The notes: generated by a model from the letters alone, not told the origin. DNA of 64,000 nt from an uncultured Victivallales bacterium (GCA_903837355.1 CAILUI010000053.1:1-64000), one strand, 5' to 3'; numbered from the stretch's first letter, positions 46,902 through 55,798 are shown. Numbers and translations: made by a program.

Positions 46902-47795
46902 ATGAAGATCCTCATCACCGGGGCCTGTGGCTTCATCGGCCGCAATCTGATCGCCGAGCTAGAGTCCGACCATGAGTTGCGACTGGTCGACAGCGTGGCT
47001 CCGGCGGCGGCCACCGTCTTCGCCGGCGGCCGCGACCGGCAGGCCGCGCCGCTGCGGACGCGCTGGCCCGCGGTGACGGCAGACATCAGCGACCTGGCGG
47101 CCCTGCGCCAGGCCTGCGAGGGTATGGATGCGGTCATCCATCTGGCCGCGGACCCCACCGGGTACGCCGACCGCGGCAAAGAGATCATGCAGGTCAATGT
47201 CGTCGGCACCTACGTCGTCCTCGATGCGGCGCGCCAGGCCGGGGTGCGGCGGGTTCTCTGCGCCTCCAGCATCAATGCCTTCGGCACCTTCTACTGGCGC
47301 CTGAGCGGCAAACCGGCGCCGTACACGTCGATGCCTTTGGACGAGTCCTTCGAGACCGTGCCAGAAGACCCCTACAGCCTGAGCAAACGCTGCAACGAGG
47401 AAAGCTGCGCAGCCTTCACGCGGGCCTACGGCCTGACCACGGCGGCGTTCCGCTTCGCCGGCGTGTTCTCGGCGGAGCGCTATGAGACCTTCCGGCGGGA
47501 CCTCCAGCCGACGGCGGCCTGGAGCGACGACCTCTACCAGTGGGTGCATGTCACCGACGTGGTCCGCGGCCTGCGCCGCGCCGTCGAGAGTCCGAGCCTG
47601 CCGACCTTCGGCGTCTACACCCTGGCGGCCGGCGATACGCGTTGCCCGGAGCCGACCCTGGACCTCCTGCGCCGCTTCCGTCCAGACCTGGCCGCACAGG
47701 TCACGAGTCCCCTGCCCGGCCGGGCTCCGCTGCTGTCGATCGAGCGGGCCCAGCAGACCTTCGGTTACGCCCCGACCTTCCGCCTGGGTGCCTGA
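46902..47795 (+). CDS. NAD-dependent epimerase/dehydratase (extended SDR)
   Basis: A 297-residue cytoplasmic Rossmann enzyme from the ATG at 46902. The cofactor motif GACGFIGRN lies at residues 7-15, an AVIHLAAD strand near residue 80, and the catalytic pair Tyr158/Lys162 in YSLSKRCNE. GlcNAc or uronate-type sugar nucleotides are typical substrates; closely similar family members oxidise uronic acids (uronate dehydrogenase), which would fit the glycan-degrading surroundings. The gene starts eight bases after the AKR-like gene and 20 bases before the pseudouridine synthase gene. Confidence 0.88.
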   Translation: MKILITGACGFIGRNLIAELESDHELRLVDSVAPAAATVFAGGRDRQAAPLRTRWPAVTADISDLAALRQACEGMDAVIHLAADPTGYADRGKEIMQVNVVGTYVVLDAARQAGVRRVLCASSINAFGTFYWRLSGKPAPYTSMPLDESFETVPEDPYSLSKRCNEESCAAFTRAYGLTTAAFRFAGVFSAERYETFRRDLQPTAAWSDDLYQWVHVTDVVRGLRRAVESPSLPTFGVYTLAAGDTRCPEPTLDLLRRFRPDLAAQVTSPLPGRAPLLSIERAQQTFGYAPTFRLGA

Positions 47796-47815
47796 CTCGC
47801 CGCGGGTGAGCAAGC

Positions 47816-48853
47816 ATGACCCCACCGGCGTCCCGACGGGCCCGATTCAGCATCCGCGACGAGCGCGTTGGCCTGCGTCTCATGGAGATGCTGCTGTCGC
47901 GTTTCCCGTACCACACGGAAGAGGAATGGGCGCAGCGTCTGCACAGCGGTGCGGTCCTGATCAACGACCAACCCAGTTCGCCCACGCACGTCCTGGCGGC
48001 GGGCGACGTCATGGAGTACGACGCCGCCGACATCCCCGAACCCGCGGTCAGCCTGGCCGTCGATATCCTCTATGAAGACAGTGATATCATGGTGGTCGAC
48101 AAGCCCGCCGGCCTGCCCTGCCACCCGGCTGGGCGCTTCTTCGAAAACACGCTCTCGGCTTTCCTGAAGCGGACCACGGGCAGCGCGACCCTGGAGCTGG
48201 TGAACCGACTCGACCGCGAGACCTCGGGCCTGGTCGTGGTCGGCAAACACCCGACGGCCGCCCGCGCCTGCCGGCTGCAGTTCGAACGCCGGCAGGTCGA
48301 GAAGCGCTACACCGTTCTGGTCGAGGGCCACTTCCCCCCCGCCTGGCGCGCCACGGGTCGCCTCACACCTGACCCGGCCAGCCCAATCCGTCGGAAGTGC
48401 CGCTTCATCCCGGACGCGGACGCGGCGCCGCTTCAGCCTGGCCCAGCCGCCGCCTCCGGCAGCGGCGCCGACTGGGCCGACACCGAGTTCCGCTGGCGGG
48501 CCCAGCACGGGCCGATCAGTGAACTGGATGTGGTCCTGCACACCGGCCGTACCCATCAGATCCGAGCCACGCTCGAGGCCCTGGGTTTCCCCGTGGTCGG
48601 CGACAAGCTCTACGGCGGCGATCCGACCGTCTTCCTGCGCTTCTGCCAAGACCGCCTGACCGACGCCGACCGACGCCGGCTACGCCTGCCGCGCCAGGCA
48701 CTGCACGCGGCCGAGATCGCCTTCCGCCACCCCCGCACCGGCCAGTGCCTCACCTACCGCGCCGAGTTGCCGGCCGACTTGCGCGAGTTCATCGCCCGCA
48801 GTGCCAGCCCGCATGGCCCGACTGGCACCGCGCCACTTGCGGCGCCACCTTAG
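47816..48853 (+). CDS. RluA-family 23S rRNA/tRNA pseudouridine synthase
   Basis: A 345-residue cytoplasmic enzyme isomerising uridine to pseudouridine. The N-terminal S4-like domain (about 10-75: EEEWAQRLHSGAVLINDQ) binds RNA. The catalytic domain has VVDKPAGLPCHPAG and the signature NRLDRETSG with nucleophile Asp133, plus HQIRATLEALGFPVVGDKLYG. Which RNA position it modifies (RluA, RluC or RluD type) cannot be decided from the sequence alone. About 30 residues are inserted near 185-220 relative to the compact family core. Confidence 0.92.
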   Translation: MTPPASRRARFSIRDERVGLRLMEMLLSRFPYHTEEEWAQRLHSGAVLINDQPSSPTHVLAAGDVMEYDAADIPEPAVSLAVDILYEDSDIMVVDKPAGLPCHPAGRFFENTLSAFLKRTTGSATLELVNRLDRETSGLVVVGKHPTAARACRLQFERRQVEKRYTVLVEGHFPPAWRATGRLTPDPASPIRRKCRFIPDADAAPLQPGPAAASGSGADWADTEFRWRAQHGPISELDVVLHTGRTHQIRATLEALGFPVVGDKLYGGDPTVFLRFCQDRLTDADRRRLRLPRQALHAAEIAFRHPRTGQCLTYRAELPADLREFIARSASPHGPTGTAPLAAPP

Positions 48854-48894
48854 GCTGCGGTACACGCTCGACAGTGCGCAAACGGAGATTGGCT

Positions 48895-51726
48895 ATGGTC
48901 CCCACCCTCAGACTCCTCGGCGCCGGGATGGGCCTGCTCGGCGGCGTGGCTCTGGCCGCGGAACCGATCACGGAGGCCGCAATGATCCTGAACACGCCCT
49001 CTGCCCGGATCGTCATTGATAGCGCCGGCTGCACCGCGGTCTTCGCCGACAGTGCGGGGACGAACTACGCGACAACCCCGCCGGCGCCTTTCGCCCGCCT
49101 GCGCCAGGCCGGCAAGGACTGCCCGGCGACACAGGCACGCCTCGTCGACGGCCTGCTGCATCTCGAGTTCGCCGCCGCCGGCGCCAGCGCCGACCTGCGC
49201 CTCAGCCAGCGCGCCGACTACACCCTCATCGAGGTCGTGGCTGTGACCGGCGATGGCATCGAGGAACTGGCCTTCATCGACATCCCCCTGGGACTCAAAG
49301 GCAGCCCCAACGAGCCGCTGGCGGCCTGCTGTCTGGCCCTCAACCTGCAGACTAACGCCCGCGGCATACCGCAGGCCAGCTCCTCCCTCTGGGCCGCCTG
49401 CTACCCGCGCTTCGGTTTCGTGGGCGCGCAGGCTGCGCTCATTGCCTGTCCGCAGGCCGATCTGCGCCAGGTACTGCAGCGGGCGGTCACCGCCGCCCCC
49501 GACCTGCCGCACTCCCCCATCGGCGGCCCCTGGGCCCTCGACGGCGCCGACAATCGCCGCTCTTACCTCTTCGATTTCGGGGAACTCACCGAGGCCACGG
49601 TGGATGACTGGATCGCGTTGGCCCAGCGCCTGGGCATCACCCAGATCGACTTCCATGGCGGGCGCTCGTTCCGCTTTGGCGACTGTGAGCCTGCCCCGGA
49701 TCTGTTCCCGCGCGGCGTCGAGAGTATGAAGGCCGTCATCGACAAGCTGCACGCGGCCGGCATTCAGGCCGGCTTGCACACCTATGCCATGTTCATGGCC
49801 AAGACCTGCCCATGGGTCACGCCCGTCCCCGATCGCCGGCTCGGTAGTGACGCTGTCTTCACCCTGGCGGAAGACCTGTCCGCGGAGGCGACGGCCCTGC
49901 GCGTCGTCGAGTCCACCGCGGCCATGTCGACGGTGACCGGCTTCTTCGTGCGCAACAGCACCACCTTCCGGATCGACGACGAGCTGATCACCTACAGCGC
50001 CGTCGCCAGCGCGACGCCCTTCGGCTTCCCCACCTGCCAACGGGGCGCCTATGGCACCCGGCCGGCGGCCCATGCGCAAGGTGCCAAGGCCTATCATCTG
50101 CGCGAGTGCTTCGGGCTCTTCGTCGCCGACGGCGATTCGACGCTCTTCGCCGAGACCGCCGCCAAGACCGCCGAGCTCTTCAACGCCGCCGGCTTCGACA
50201 TGATCTACCTCGACGCGCTCGACGGCGGTGATACCGTCGCCGGTCGCGACGTCTCCTGGCACTACGAATCCAAGTTCGTCTTCGAGATCTGGAAACGCCT
50301 GCAGCGGCCGGCCATCATGGAGATGAGCACCTTCCACCACCACCTCTGGAATGTGCGCTCGCGCATGGGCGCCTGGGACCACCCCAACCGCAGCCACAAG
50401 CGCTTCATTGATCTGCACTGCCAGAGCAATGCGGCCCTCCTGCGCCAGTTTCTGCCCGGCCACCTGGGCTGGTGGTCCTTCAAGACCTGGCAGGGCCTCA
50501 ACGGCGAACCCACGCACTCCGACGACATCGAGTACCTCTGCGCCAAGGCCATGGCTAACGACTGCGGCCTCTCGATCATGGGCATCAGCCCCACCACCGT
50601 GACCCAGGTACCGGCCCTGCCGCGCCTCGCCAGCATCGTCAGGAACTACGAGACCCTCCGGCAGCAGCGCTACTTCGCCGACTCGGTCAGGGAGACCTTG
50701 CGTGTGCCCGGCGCCGAGTTCACCCTCTTCCAGAACGCCGAGGGTACCTGGCAATTCCGCCCGGTCGAGATCCGCAAACAGAAGGTCGTGGGACTGCAGG
50801 ACGGCGGCGGCAGCACCTGGGCCGTCGACAACCGCTACGCCGCCCAGCCACTGGTCGTCCGCATCGAAGCCCTGCTGGCCGCCGGCCCCTATGCGGCCGC
50901 AGGCAACCCGACCCTGGCCGACGGCACCGCCGCCGACGCCTTTCCGCTACGCGCCTGCCAGCCAGGGATCACCGCGACCCTGGAGGCCGTCTCCGAGCCG
51001 GTGCAGGTCGGCACGCTCAGCGCCCGACTGACCGCCACCAACGCCACGGCATCGCCGCTGCGGTCCTGGTGCAAATTCGGCAAGACCTTCGCGCCGACGC
51101 TCGAACTCAGTGGCTACCCGGCGCTGGGACTGTGGGTCCATGGCGATGGCAGTGGCGCCGTGCTGAACCTGCAGCAGACCAGCCCGGAGCACATCTCGGG
51201 CGGTATCGCCGACCATTACGTCGTGCTCGACTTCCGCGGCTGGCGTTACGTGGAGTTGGTCGAACCGGAAGGCGAGCGCTATGCCGACTACGCCTGGCCC
51301 TACGGCAACCCCTACGCCATCTACCGCGAAGGCATCCTGCCGAATGCCGTGGAGTCCCTCAGCGTCTGGCTCAATCACGTCCCCGCCAACGGCTCCGCGG
51401 TCTGCCACCTGAGCCCGATCCAGGCCCTCCCGGCCATCCCGGCAACCTTCAAACGGCCCGCCATCACCCTCGGCGGCAAGACCATCACCTTCCCCGTCGA
51501 CATCGCCACCGGCCAGTACCTCGAATACCGCGGCCCCGGTGACTGCCGACTCTACGGCCAACGCGGCGAGGAACTGGCCAGCGTCATCCCGGAAGGCGAG
51601 GCGCCGACGCTCGCTCCCGGCGCCAACGCGCTACGCTTCGCCTGCGAGCCGCAGCCGGGCCTGAACCCGCGAGCCTACGTGACCGTCTTCGCCCAGGGCG
51701 AGCCCTTCGGCGAGCGCCGGCCGTGA
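48895..51726 (+). CDS. Large secreted TIM-barrel glycosidase-like protein with inserted fibre-like domain
   Basis: The ATG at 48895 opens a signal peptide (LRLLGAGMGLLGGVALAAEP), giving 943 residues; it starts 41 bases after the pseudouridine synthase gene. Residues about 20-215 are a beta-sandwich. A TIM barrel follows (LGITQIDFHGG, GIQAGLHTYAMFM, FDMIYLDALDGGD), whose last Asp pair resembles the nucleophile region of clan GH-D (GH27/GH36). Between the third and fourth barrel strands (about residues 330-405) sits a small beta domain, FRIDDELITYSAV and CQRGAYGTRPAAHAQGA, resembling phage-fibre or hub repeats. The C-terminal ~300 residues are further beta-sandwiches. Enzyme class uncertain. 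Confidence 0.78.
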   Translation: MVPTLRLLGAGMGLLGGVALAAEPITEAAMILNTPSARIVIDSAGCTAVFADSAGTNYATTPPAPFARLRQAGKDCPATQARLVDGLLHLEFAAAGASADLRLSQRADYTLIEVVAVTGDGIEELAFIDIPLGLKGSPNEPLAACCLALNLQTNARGIPQASSSLWAACYPRFGFVGAQAALIACPQADLRQVLQRAVTAAPDLPHSPIGGPWALDGADNRRSYLFDFGELTEATVDDWIALAQRLGITQIDFHGGRSFRFGDCEPAPDLFPRGVESMKAVIDKLHAAGIQAGLHTYAMFMAKTCPWVTPVPDRRLGSDAVFTLAEDLSAEATALRVVESTAAMSTVTGFFVRNSTTFRIDDELITYSAVASATPFGFPTCQRGAYGTRPAAHAQGAKAYHLRECFGLFVADGDSTLFAETAAKTAELFNAAGFDMIYLDALDGGDTVAGRDVSWHYESKFVFEIWKRLQRPAIMEMSTFHHHLWNVRSRMGAWDHPNRSHKRFIDLHCQSNAALLRQFLPGHLGWWSFKTWQGLNGEPTHSDDIEYLCAKAMANDCGLSIMGISPTTVTQVPALPRLASIVRNYETLRQQRYFADSVRETLRVPGAEFTLFQNAEGTWQFRPVEIRKQKVVGLQDGGGSTWAVDNRYAAQPLVVRIEALLAAGPYAAAGNPTLADGTAADAFPLRACQPGITATLEAVSEPVQVGTLSARLTATNATASPLRSWCKFGKTFAPTLELSGYPALGLWVHGDGSGAVLNLQQTSPEHISGGIADHYVVLDFRGWRYVELVEPEGERYADYAWPYGNPYAIYREGILPNAVESLSVWLNHVPANGSAVCHLSPIQALPAIPATFKRPAITLGGKTITFPVDIATGQYLEYRGPGDCRLYGQRGEELASVIPEGEAPTLAPGANALRFACEPQPGLNPRAYVTVFAQGEPFGERRP

Positions 51727-51777
51727 CCTGCGAACGACGCCGGCGGGCGCGACGGCAGGGCTGAGAGGCGGAGGGGC

Positions 51778-51891
51778 AAAGCGGTGTCAAGCCACCGGCA
51801 GTCCAAAGCTTGGCCTCGCGGCCGACGCAGCATGGAACCGAGTCCTGGCAATAGCCGGACTCCTTGGACTGCGGCGGCTTGACGCCGCTTT
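51778..51891. repeat. Inverted repeat AAAGCGG(T/C)GTCAAGCC, dispersed-repeat type
   Basis: The ~31 bases from 51778 (AAAGCGGTGTCAAGCCACCG...) match, with two substitutions and a one-base gap, the reverse complement of the segment ending at 51891 (51863-51891). The arms flank ~54 bases of unrelated sequence. I recall near-identical sequences as abundant interspersed repeats in verrucomicrobial genomes. It lies 51 bases after the secreted glycosidase-like gene and 90 before the end of the convergent M24 gene, so it could also terminate transcription from both sides. Confidence 0.65.
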
Positions 51892-51980
51892 CGTGCGGGC
51901 AACTGGACGTCAGAATGCGTTCGCTTGACGCCCATGGGCCAAGGCGCGGTACTGGCACCCCGCGCCGACCCCCGTCCGGT

Positions 51981-53150
51981 TCAGCCGATGCCCCGCGCGC
52001 ACAGGCTACGGATCAACGGCGTGAGCGATTCCGGACCGCTGTCGCGGATCACAAAGCCCTCCTCGATCCGGTTGGAGCCGCCGGGGCTGCCGAACAGGCT
52101 GATGTCGGAGTTGACGCACATGCCGCTGCGCAGCGGGTAGACCGCCTTCTCGTCCGGGTAGGGGGACTCGGCCTCGGCCAGGCCGATTCCATGCATCGGC
52201 GGATAGACGTCGTAGGCCGAGAGCTGGTGCTGCTGGAACACCGCCTTGACGGCACGCACCATCTCGCCGGAAATACAGCCGTCCTTCAGGTAACGGAGTT
52301 GCACGTTGGCCGCCTCGAACAGCGCCCCCAGGAAACGCTTCTGCGCCGCCGTGGCCGTGCCCGCAACGAAGGGGTACTCCGCGGTCGCCACATAGCCCTC
52401 GTACTGCACCGCCAGCGCCGCCATGATCATGTCGCCGTCGCGGATCACCTTGTCGGTCGCGCGGCCGATGATGGTGTCAGCGCGCTCGCCGCTGCCGAAG
52501 ACCATGAAGGTGATCGCCTCGGCGCCGGCCATGCGCGCCGCGCCCTCGGCCACACCGGCGGCGTAGACCTCGGTGTTGCCGGGAACGGCTGCCTGCAGCA
52601 GCTTCTCATAGCCGGCGCAGGCACAACGGCCGGCCTCTTTGAGGCAGGCGATCTCGGCGTCGCTCTTCACCAGGCGCAAGCCCTGCAGCACACTGGCCGC
52701 ATCCACGATCTCGAGGCCGTCGAGCCCCTTCTGGATACGGTTGTAGATCGGCGTCGGCATGTCATACAGACCAACCAAGCCGAGACGCCGACCGCCACCA
52801 AGAGTCTCGCCCAGGATATCCTTGAACGAGGAGAACGTGGCCAGCGGGTAGTCGATCTCCTCTGGCACACTGACGCAGGCGAACTCCTTCACATTGCGGA
52901 TGTCGCCCCACGCCGACATCTCCCGCGCATACTTCTCACCCTCCGGAGCGCCCGCCAGAATGGGGTTGCCGCGGCGCGGAATGAAGCAGGCGCAGCGCTC
53001 GAAAATCGGCCAGTAGTTGCAGACGTAGCGCAGACTCTCTTTCCGGTACTCGTCGCCGTAGACCACCAGGCCGTCCAACTGCCGGCGCCCCAGTTCCTCC
53101 TGGATGCGACCGATGCGCGCGGCGAACTCCACCTTACTGATGCTGGCCAT
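51981..53150 (-). CDS. M24-fold protein (creatinase/aminopeptidase P superfamily) without metal-binding aspartates
   Basis: A 389-residue cytoplasmic protein with an N-terminal creatinase-like domain (about 1-160) and a C-terminal pita-bread domain. Active M24 peptidases hold two metals with Asp, Asp, His, Glu and Glu. Here the first Asp pair is missing: the region reads MAALAVQYEGYVATAEYPF. His is kept in MHGIGLAEAESPYP, the first Glu site reads NSDISLF, and the last Glu is kept in RIEEGFVI. It may be a metal-independent creatinase-type amidinohydrolase or a non-catalytic relative. AAGGAG lies seven bases before the ATG at 53150. The heptamer array lies just upstream. Confidence 0.85.
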   Translation of the reverse strand: MASISKVEFAARIGRIQEELGRRQLDGLVVYGDEYRKESLRYVCNYWPIFERCACFIPRRGNPILAGAPEGEKYAREMSAWGDIRNVKEFACVSVPEEIDYPLATFSSFKDILGETLGGGRRLGLVGLYDMPTPIYNRIQKGLDGLEIVDAASVLQGLRLVKSDAEIACLKEAGRCACAGYEKLLQAAVPGNTEVYAAGVAEGAARMAGAEAITFMVFGSGERADTIIGRATDKVIRDGDMIMAALAVQYEGYVATAEYPFVAGTATAAQKRFLGALFEAANVQLRYLKDGCISGEMVRAVKAVFQQHQLSAYDVYPPMHGIGLAEAESPYPDEKAVYPLRSGMCVNSDISLFGSPGGSNRIEEGFVIRDSGPESLTPLIRSLCARGIG

Positions 53151-53247
53151 CGCGATCTCCTTACCTGCGAAACGCTATTCCTTCTTCACCACAGAGGGCA
53201 CAGGGAACACAGAGGCAAGAGACTGAAATGCCTGTTCGGGCAGCGCC

Positions 53248-53422
53248 CTTCACCGTTCACCCTTCACCGTTCACCCTTCACCGTTCACCCTTCACCGTTC
53301 ACCCTTCACCGTTCACCCTTCACCGTTCACCGTTCACCGTTCACCGTTCACCGTTCACCCTTCACCGTTCACCGTTCACCGTTCACCGTTCACCGTTCAC
53401 CGTTCACCCTTCACCGTTCACC
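53248..53422. repeat. 25 perfect tandem copies of the heptamer (G/C)TTCACC
   Basis: Every seventh base from 53248 to 53416 starts GTTCACC or CTTCACC, with no other variation, for exactly 25 units and 175 bases. The first 12 units alternate C and G strictly (a 14-base higher-order unit); the rest are mostly G. On the minus strand each unit is GGTGAA(C/G) and contains TGA, so every minus-strand frame is closed within 21 bases, while the plus strand stays open. The last codons and stop of the gene ending at 53404 lie inside the array. Confidence 0.9.
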
Positions 53423-54525
53423 CCGAGCTCCCCGCTGAGCGCCAGCAGGAAGTCACGGTTATCCGCCGACACGTAGCGCATCGTGCCACCCATGCGACTG
53501 AAGGTCTTGCAGTAGCGCAAGTAGTAATCCGGCGACTCCACCGGCGGCTCACCGGTGGACCAGTCCCAGCGCGACTCGGCCAGATCCACCACCACGATGA
53601 AGTGATCGCGGATGCTCTGCCCGGCCTGCAGGGCCAGGTTCTGGCTCATCGACAGCGATTTCTCAAAGATCATCGGCGACATCACCGCCGAGCCCACCGA
53701 GAGATACACCCCGCCGCTGAGCCGCGAGACACTGTCGGCAAAGGACAGGAAGTCGCGCTGCGCGGTGCGGCCAACGGCCGCGACATGGTTCAGCGGATGC
53801 GTGTAGATGATGTCATGGCCGATCATCGGGTGCGCCGTGAACGGCACCCCCAGCCGGTAGGCGGCCGCCTGCACGCTGAAGCGCTTCCAGGCGTGCGGGA
53901 CCTCGATCAGCCCCCGGGGCACCGTGTGGCGCTCCAGCACCGCCAGCAGATCGGCGGCGGCGGCGGCGTGCTCGGCCGCCTCCGGGGAGTCCGGGGCCGC
54001 GCGGATGGCGTCCAGCAACTCGTCGCGCCCAGGCACCAGATGACGGTCGTCGTGGATCAGGCGACCGATGCTCTCGCCGTAACCCAGGCCATCGTAGGCA
54101 CCCAGCAGCAGGGCCAGGTTGAGGTGGAACCCCGTCTCTTGCCAGAGGCCAAACCTGCCCCGCGCCGTGTTGCCCCGCACATCCTCGCTGGACTGCCCCA
54201 GGAAGGCGAACTCCCAGTCGTGGATGATGCCGGCGCCATTCGTGGCCAGATGCTGCAGCCAGCCCGCCTCGATGAGGCGGATAAGCACGGGCCCGAGCCC
54301 GTTCTTGATGGCATGCGCCCCAAACGCCAGGATCACCGGCCGCCCCTCAGACCGTGCCTGCCGCAGGCGCTGCGCCGTCTCCAACACCGCCGCCGCCGTC
54401 CGTGCCGATAGTGGCCCCGGGGCCGTCCCCGGCGGCACCTGGTCGCGCTCGATGCAGACCTTGTTCTCACGTTCCCGCAGGGGGTGGACAGCGAGCCGAG
54501 TGCGATCAAATTGTGGATACGGCAT
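53404..54525 (-). CDS. Conserved protein, possibly deoxyhypusine-synthase-like
   Basis: A 373-residue protein from the ATG at 54525 (GGAGG about 11 bases upstream); a GTG 11 codons earlier is possible. The segment LATNGAGIIHDWEFAFLGQ resembles the NAD-binding TTGANLVHD region of deoxyhypusine and homospermidine synthases, and ILAFGAHAIKNGLGPVLI precedes it. The C-terminal half (SGGVYLSVGSAVMSPMIFEKSL) is well ordered but I cannot assign catalytic residues. The final residues, GVNGEG, and the stop codon are encoded by the heptamer array, so the natural C-terminus may have been replaced. A spermidine-using enzyme is possible; the function is unproven. Confidence 0.6.
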   Translation of the reverse strand: MPYPQFDRTRLAVHPLRERENKVCIERDQVPPGTAPGPLSARTAAAVLETAQRLRQARSEGRPVILAFGAHAIKNGLGPVLIRLIEAGWLQHLATNGAGIIHDWEFAFLGQSSEDVRGNTARGRFGLWQETGFHLNLALLLGAYDGLGYGESIGRLIHDDRHLVPGRDELLDAIRAAPDSPEAAEHAAAAADLLAVLERHTVPRGLIEVPHAWKRFSVQAAAYRLGVPFTAHPMIGHDIIYTHPLNHVAAVGRTAQRDFLSFADSVSRLSGGVYLSVGSAVMSPMIFEKSLSMSQNLALQAGQSIRDHFIVVVDLAESRWDWSTGEPPVESPDYYLRYCKTFSRMGGTMRYVSADNRDFLLALSGELGVNGEG

Positions 54526-54616
54526 GGTCGTAAACGCCTCCGCAAGACACCAGGGCACAACGTACCCGCCGCAACCGCGGCTGTCGAGCGCGGAGCCGGG
54601 CCTTAGGCTCGGCGGT

Positions 54617-54658
54617 TCCCGCGGGCCGGCCTGGCCGGCCCGCCGTCATACCGCGGGA
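54617..54658. other. Nested GC palindromes in the 427-base divergent gap
   Basis: GCGGGCCGGCC-T-GGCCGGCCCGC (54621-54643) is a perfect 23-base odd palindrome. An outer pair, TCCCGCGG (54617-54624) and CCGCGGGA (54651-54658), overlaps its left arm, so the two hairpins are mutually exclusive. They lie between the divergent deoxyhypusine-synthase-like and aminopeptidase genes and might be an operator or repeat remnant. Nothing else recognisable occupies 54526-54952. Confidence 0.4.
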
Positions 54659-54952
54659 CTCGGCGCAGGTTGCAGGGCTCTCTATCCTGCCTGCGACCTG
54701 ACAACGGCAGATGGTTCGTGCCATCTGTTCCACGCCGCCTGCTGCCGAGACCAGAGTGACCCTGAACTCACGGAACCCTGGCTCGCAACACTTGGCATGG
54801 CGCTGATATAGTGTGCGCTACGGCAATCCCACGAAGGGGTGCTGCGACGGCCGAGGGCATGGCGACCGGTTGACGACCGCTGCCGTTAGCCGCCCCGGCC
54901 AGATGGCGCGACGCACGGCCTGGTTCCACCACTGGCAATCACGAGGTGCATG

Positions 54953-55798
54953 ATGAGGTCTGGCCCCCGCTACATGATCCGCTGCGACATGGAAGGCGTC
55001 AGCGGCATCGTCAGTTACGCCCAGGCGGAACCCGGGCAATCGGAGTATGGCTTCGGCCTCCGCCAGTTCCGGGCGGACCTGCGCGCCTGCCTCGACGGGC
55101 TGATCGCCGGCGGGGCCGGGGAGATCGTGGTCTACGACGAGCATTACTACGGGCGCAACATCGACCCGGAGTGGCTGCCGCAAGGGGTCTCGTTCATCGC
55201 CGGCAAACCTCCTTACCGGGCCGACTGGCCCGGGGGGCTGGAGGCGGACTTCGCCGGCCTGGTCCTGCTCGGTTTCCACTCGAGATATGGTACGCTCGGT
55301 GGCCTGCTTCACCACACCTACGAGCTCGACATCCGCGACCTGCGCCTGAACGGGGTCTCCGTGGGTGAAATCGGCATGGAAACCGCTATCGCGGGAGACC
55401 TGGGCGTACCGCTGCTCCTGGTCACGGCGGACAGCGCCGGCTGCCGCGAAGCGGAAGCCTTGGTGCGGGGCGTGGCCGTCGTCGCGGTGAAGGATGCGCT
55501 GGGCGAGACCGGCGGGCTCTGCCACCCCCTCACCCTGACTACTGCCTGGATCCGCGAGGCCGCCCGCGCCGTGGTCACACAGGCACCCCAAACCAAACCG
55601 TGGTTCTGCGGTCCGGAGGTGACGATGGAGGTAAGCCTCAACCCGGGGCGCTACGCCACGACACTCCGCCGTGAGCATGCCGCCATGGTCAATGCCGCCG
55701 GCGACATGGTCTTGCGGGGTCCGACAACAACCGCGGTCTGGGCCGAGTACTGGCAGCGAAAACTCCACACTCAGCAGATCCTGGCCGCAACGCCCTAG
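54953..55798 (+). CDS. dppA: M55 family D-aminopeptidase (DppA-like)
   Basis: A 281-residue metal-dependent peptidase related to Bacillus DppA, which removes N-terminal D-amino acids from peptides and may recycle D-Ala peptides. MIRCDMEGVSGIV near the N-terminus gives the DMEG zinc-ligand motif, EIVVYDEHYYGRN the Asp-His segment, and LVLLGFHSRYGTLGGLLHHT the third ligand region. NGVSVGEIGMETAIAGDLGVPLLLV is also highly typical. Two ATGs stand in tandem: GAGG lies six bases before 54953 but only three before 54950, so 54953 is used. The next gene is 75 bases downstream. Confidence 0.88.
   Translation: MRSGPRYMIRCDMEGVSGIVSYAQAEPGQSEYGFGLRQFRADLRACLDGLIAGGAGEIVVYDEHYYGRNIDPEWLPQGVSFIAGKPPYRADWPGGLEADFAGLVLLGFHSRYGTLGGLLHHTYELDIRDLRLNGVSVGEIGMETAIAGDLGVPLLLVTADSAGCREAEALVRGVAVVAVKDALGETGGLCHPLTLTTAWIREAARAVVTQAPQTKPWFCGPEVTMEVSLNPGRYATTLRREHAAMVNAAGDMVLRGPTTTAVWAEYWQRKLHTQQILAATP

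Noticed and set aside
53248..53422. CRISPR array
   Set aside because: The units are seven bases long with no spacers and no cas genes nearby; it is a simple tandem array.
51864..53438. A 524-codon plus-strand frame ending in SPFTVHR repeats
   Set aside because: It is antisense to the M24 gene and only continues through the heptamer array because that strand has no stops; a low-complexity artefact.
54792..54812. Promoter TTGGCA ... TATAGT before the aminopeptidase gene
   Set aside because: The boxes are only nine bases apart, far too close for sigma70.
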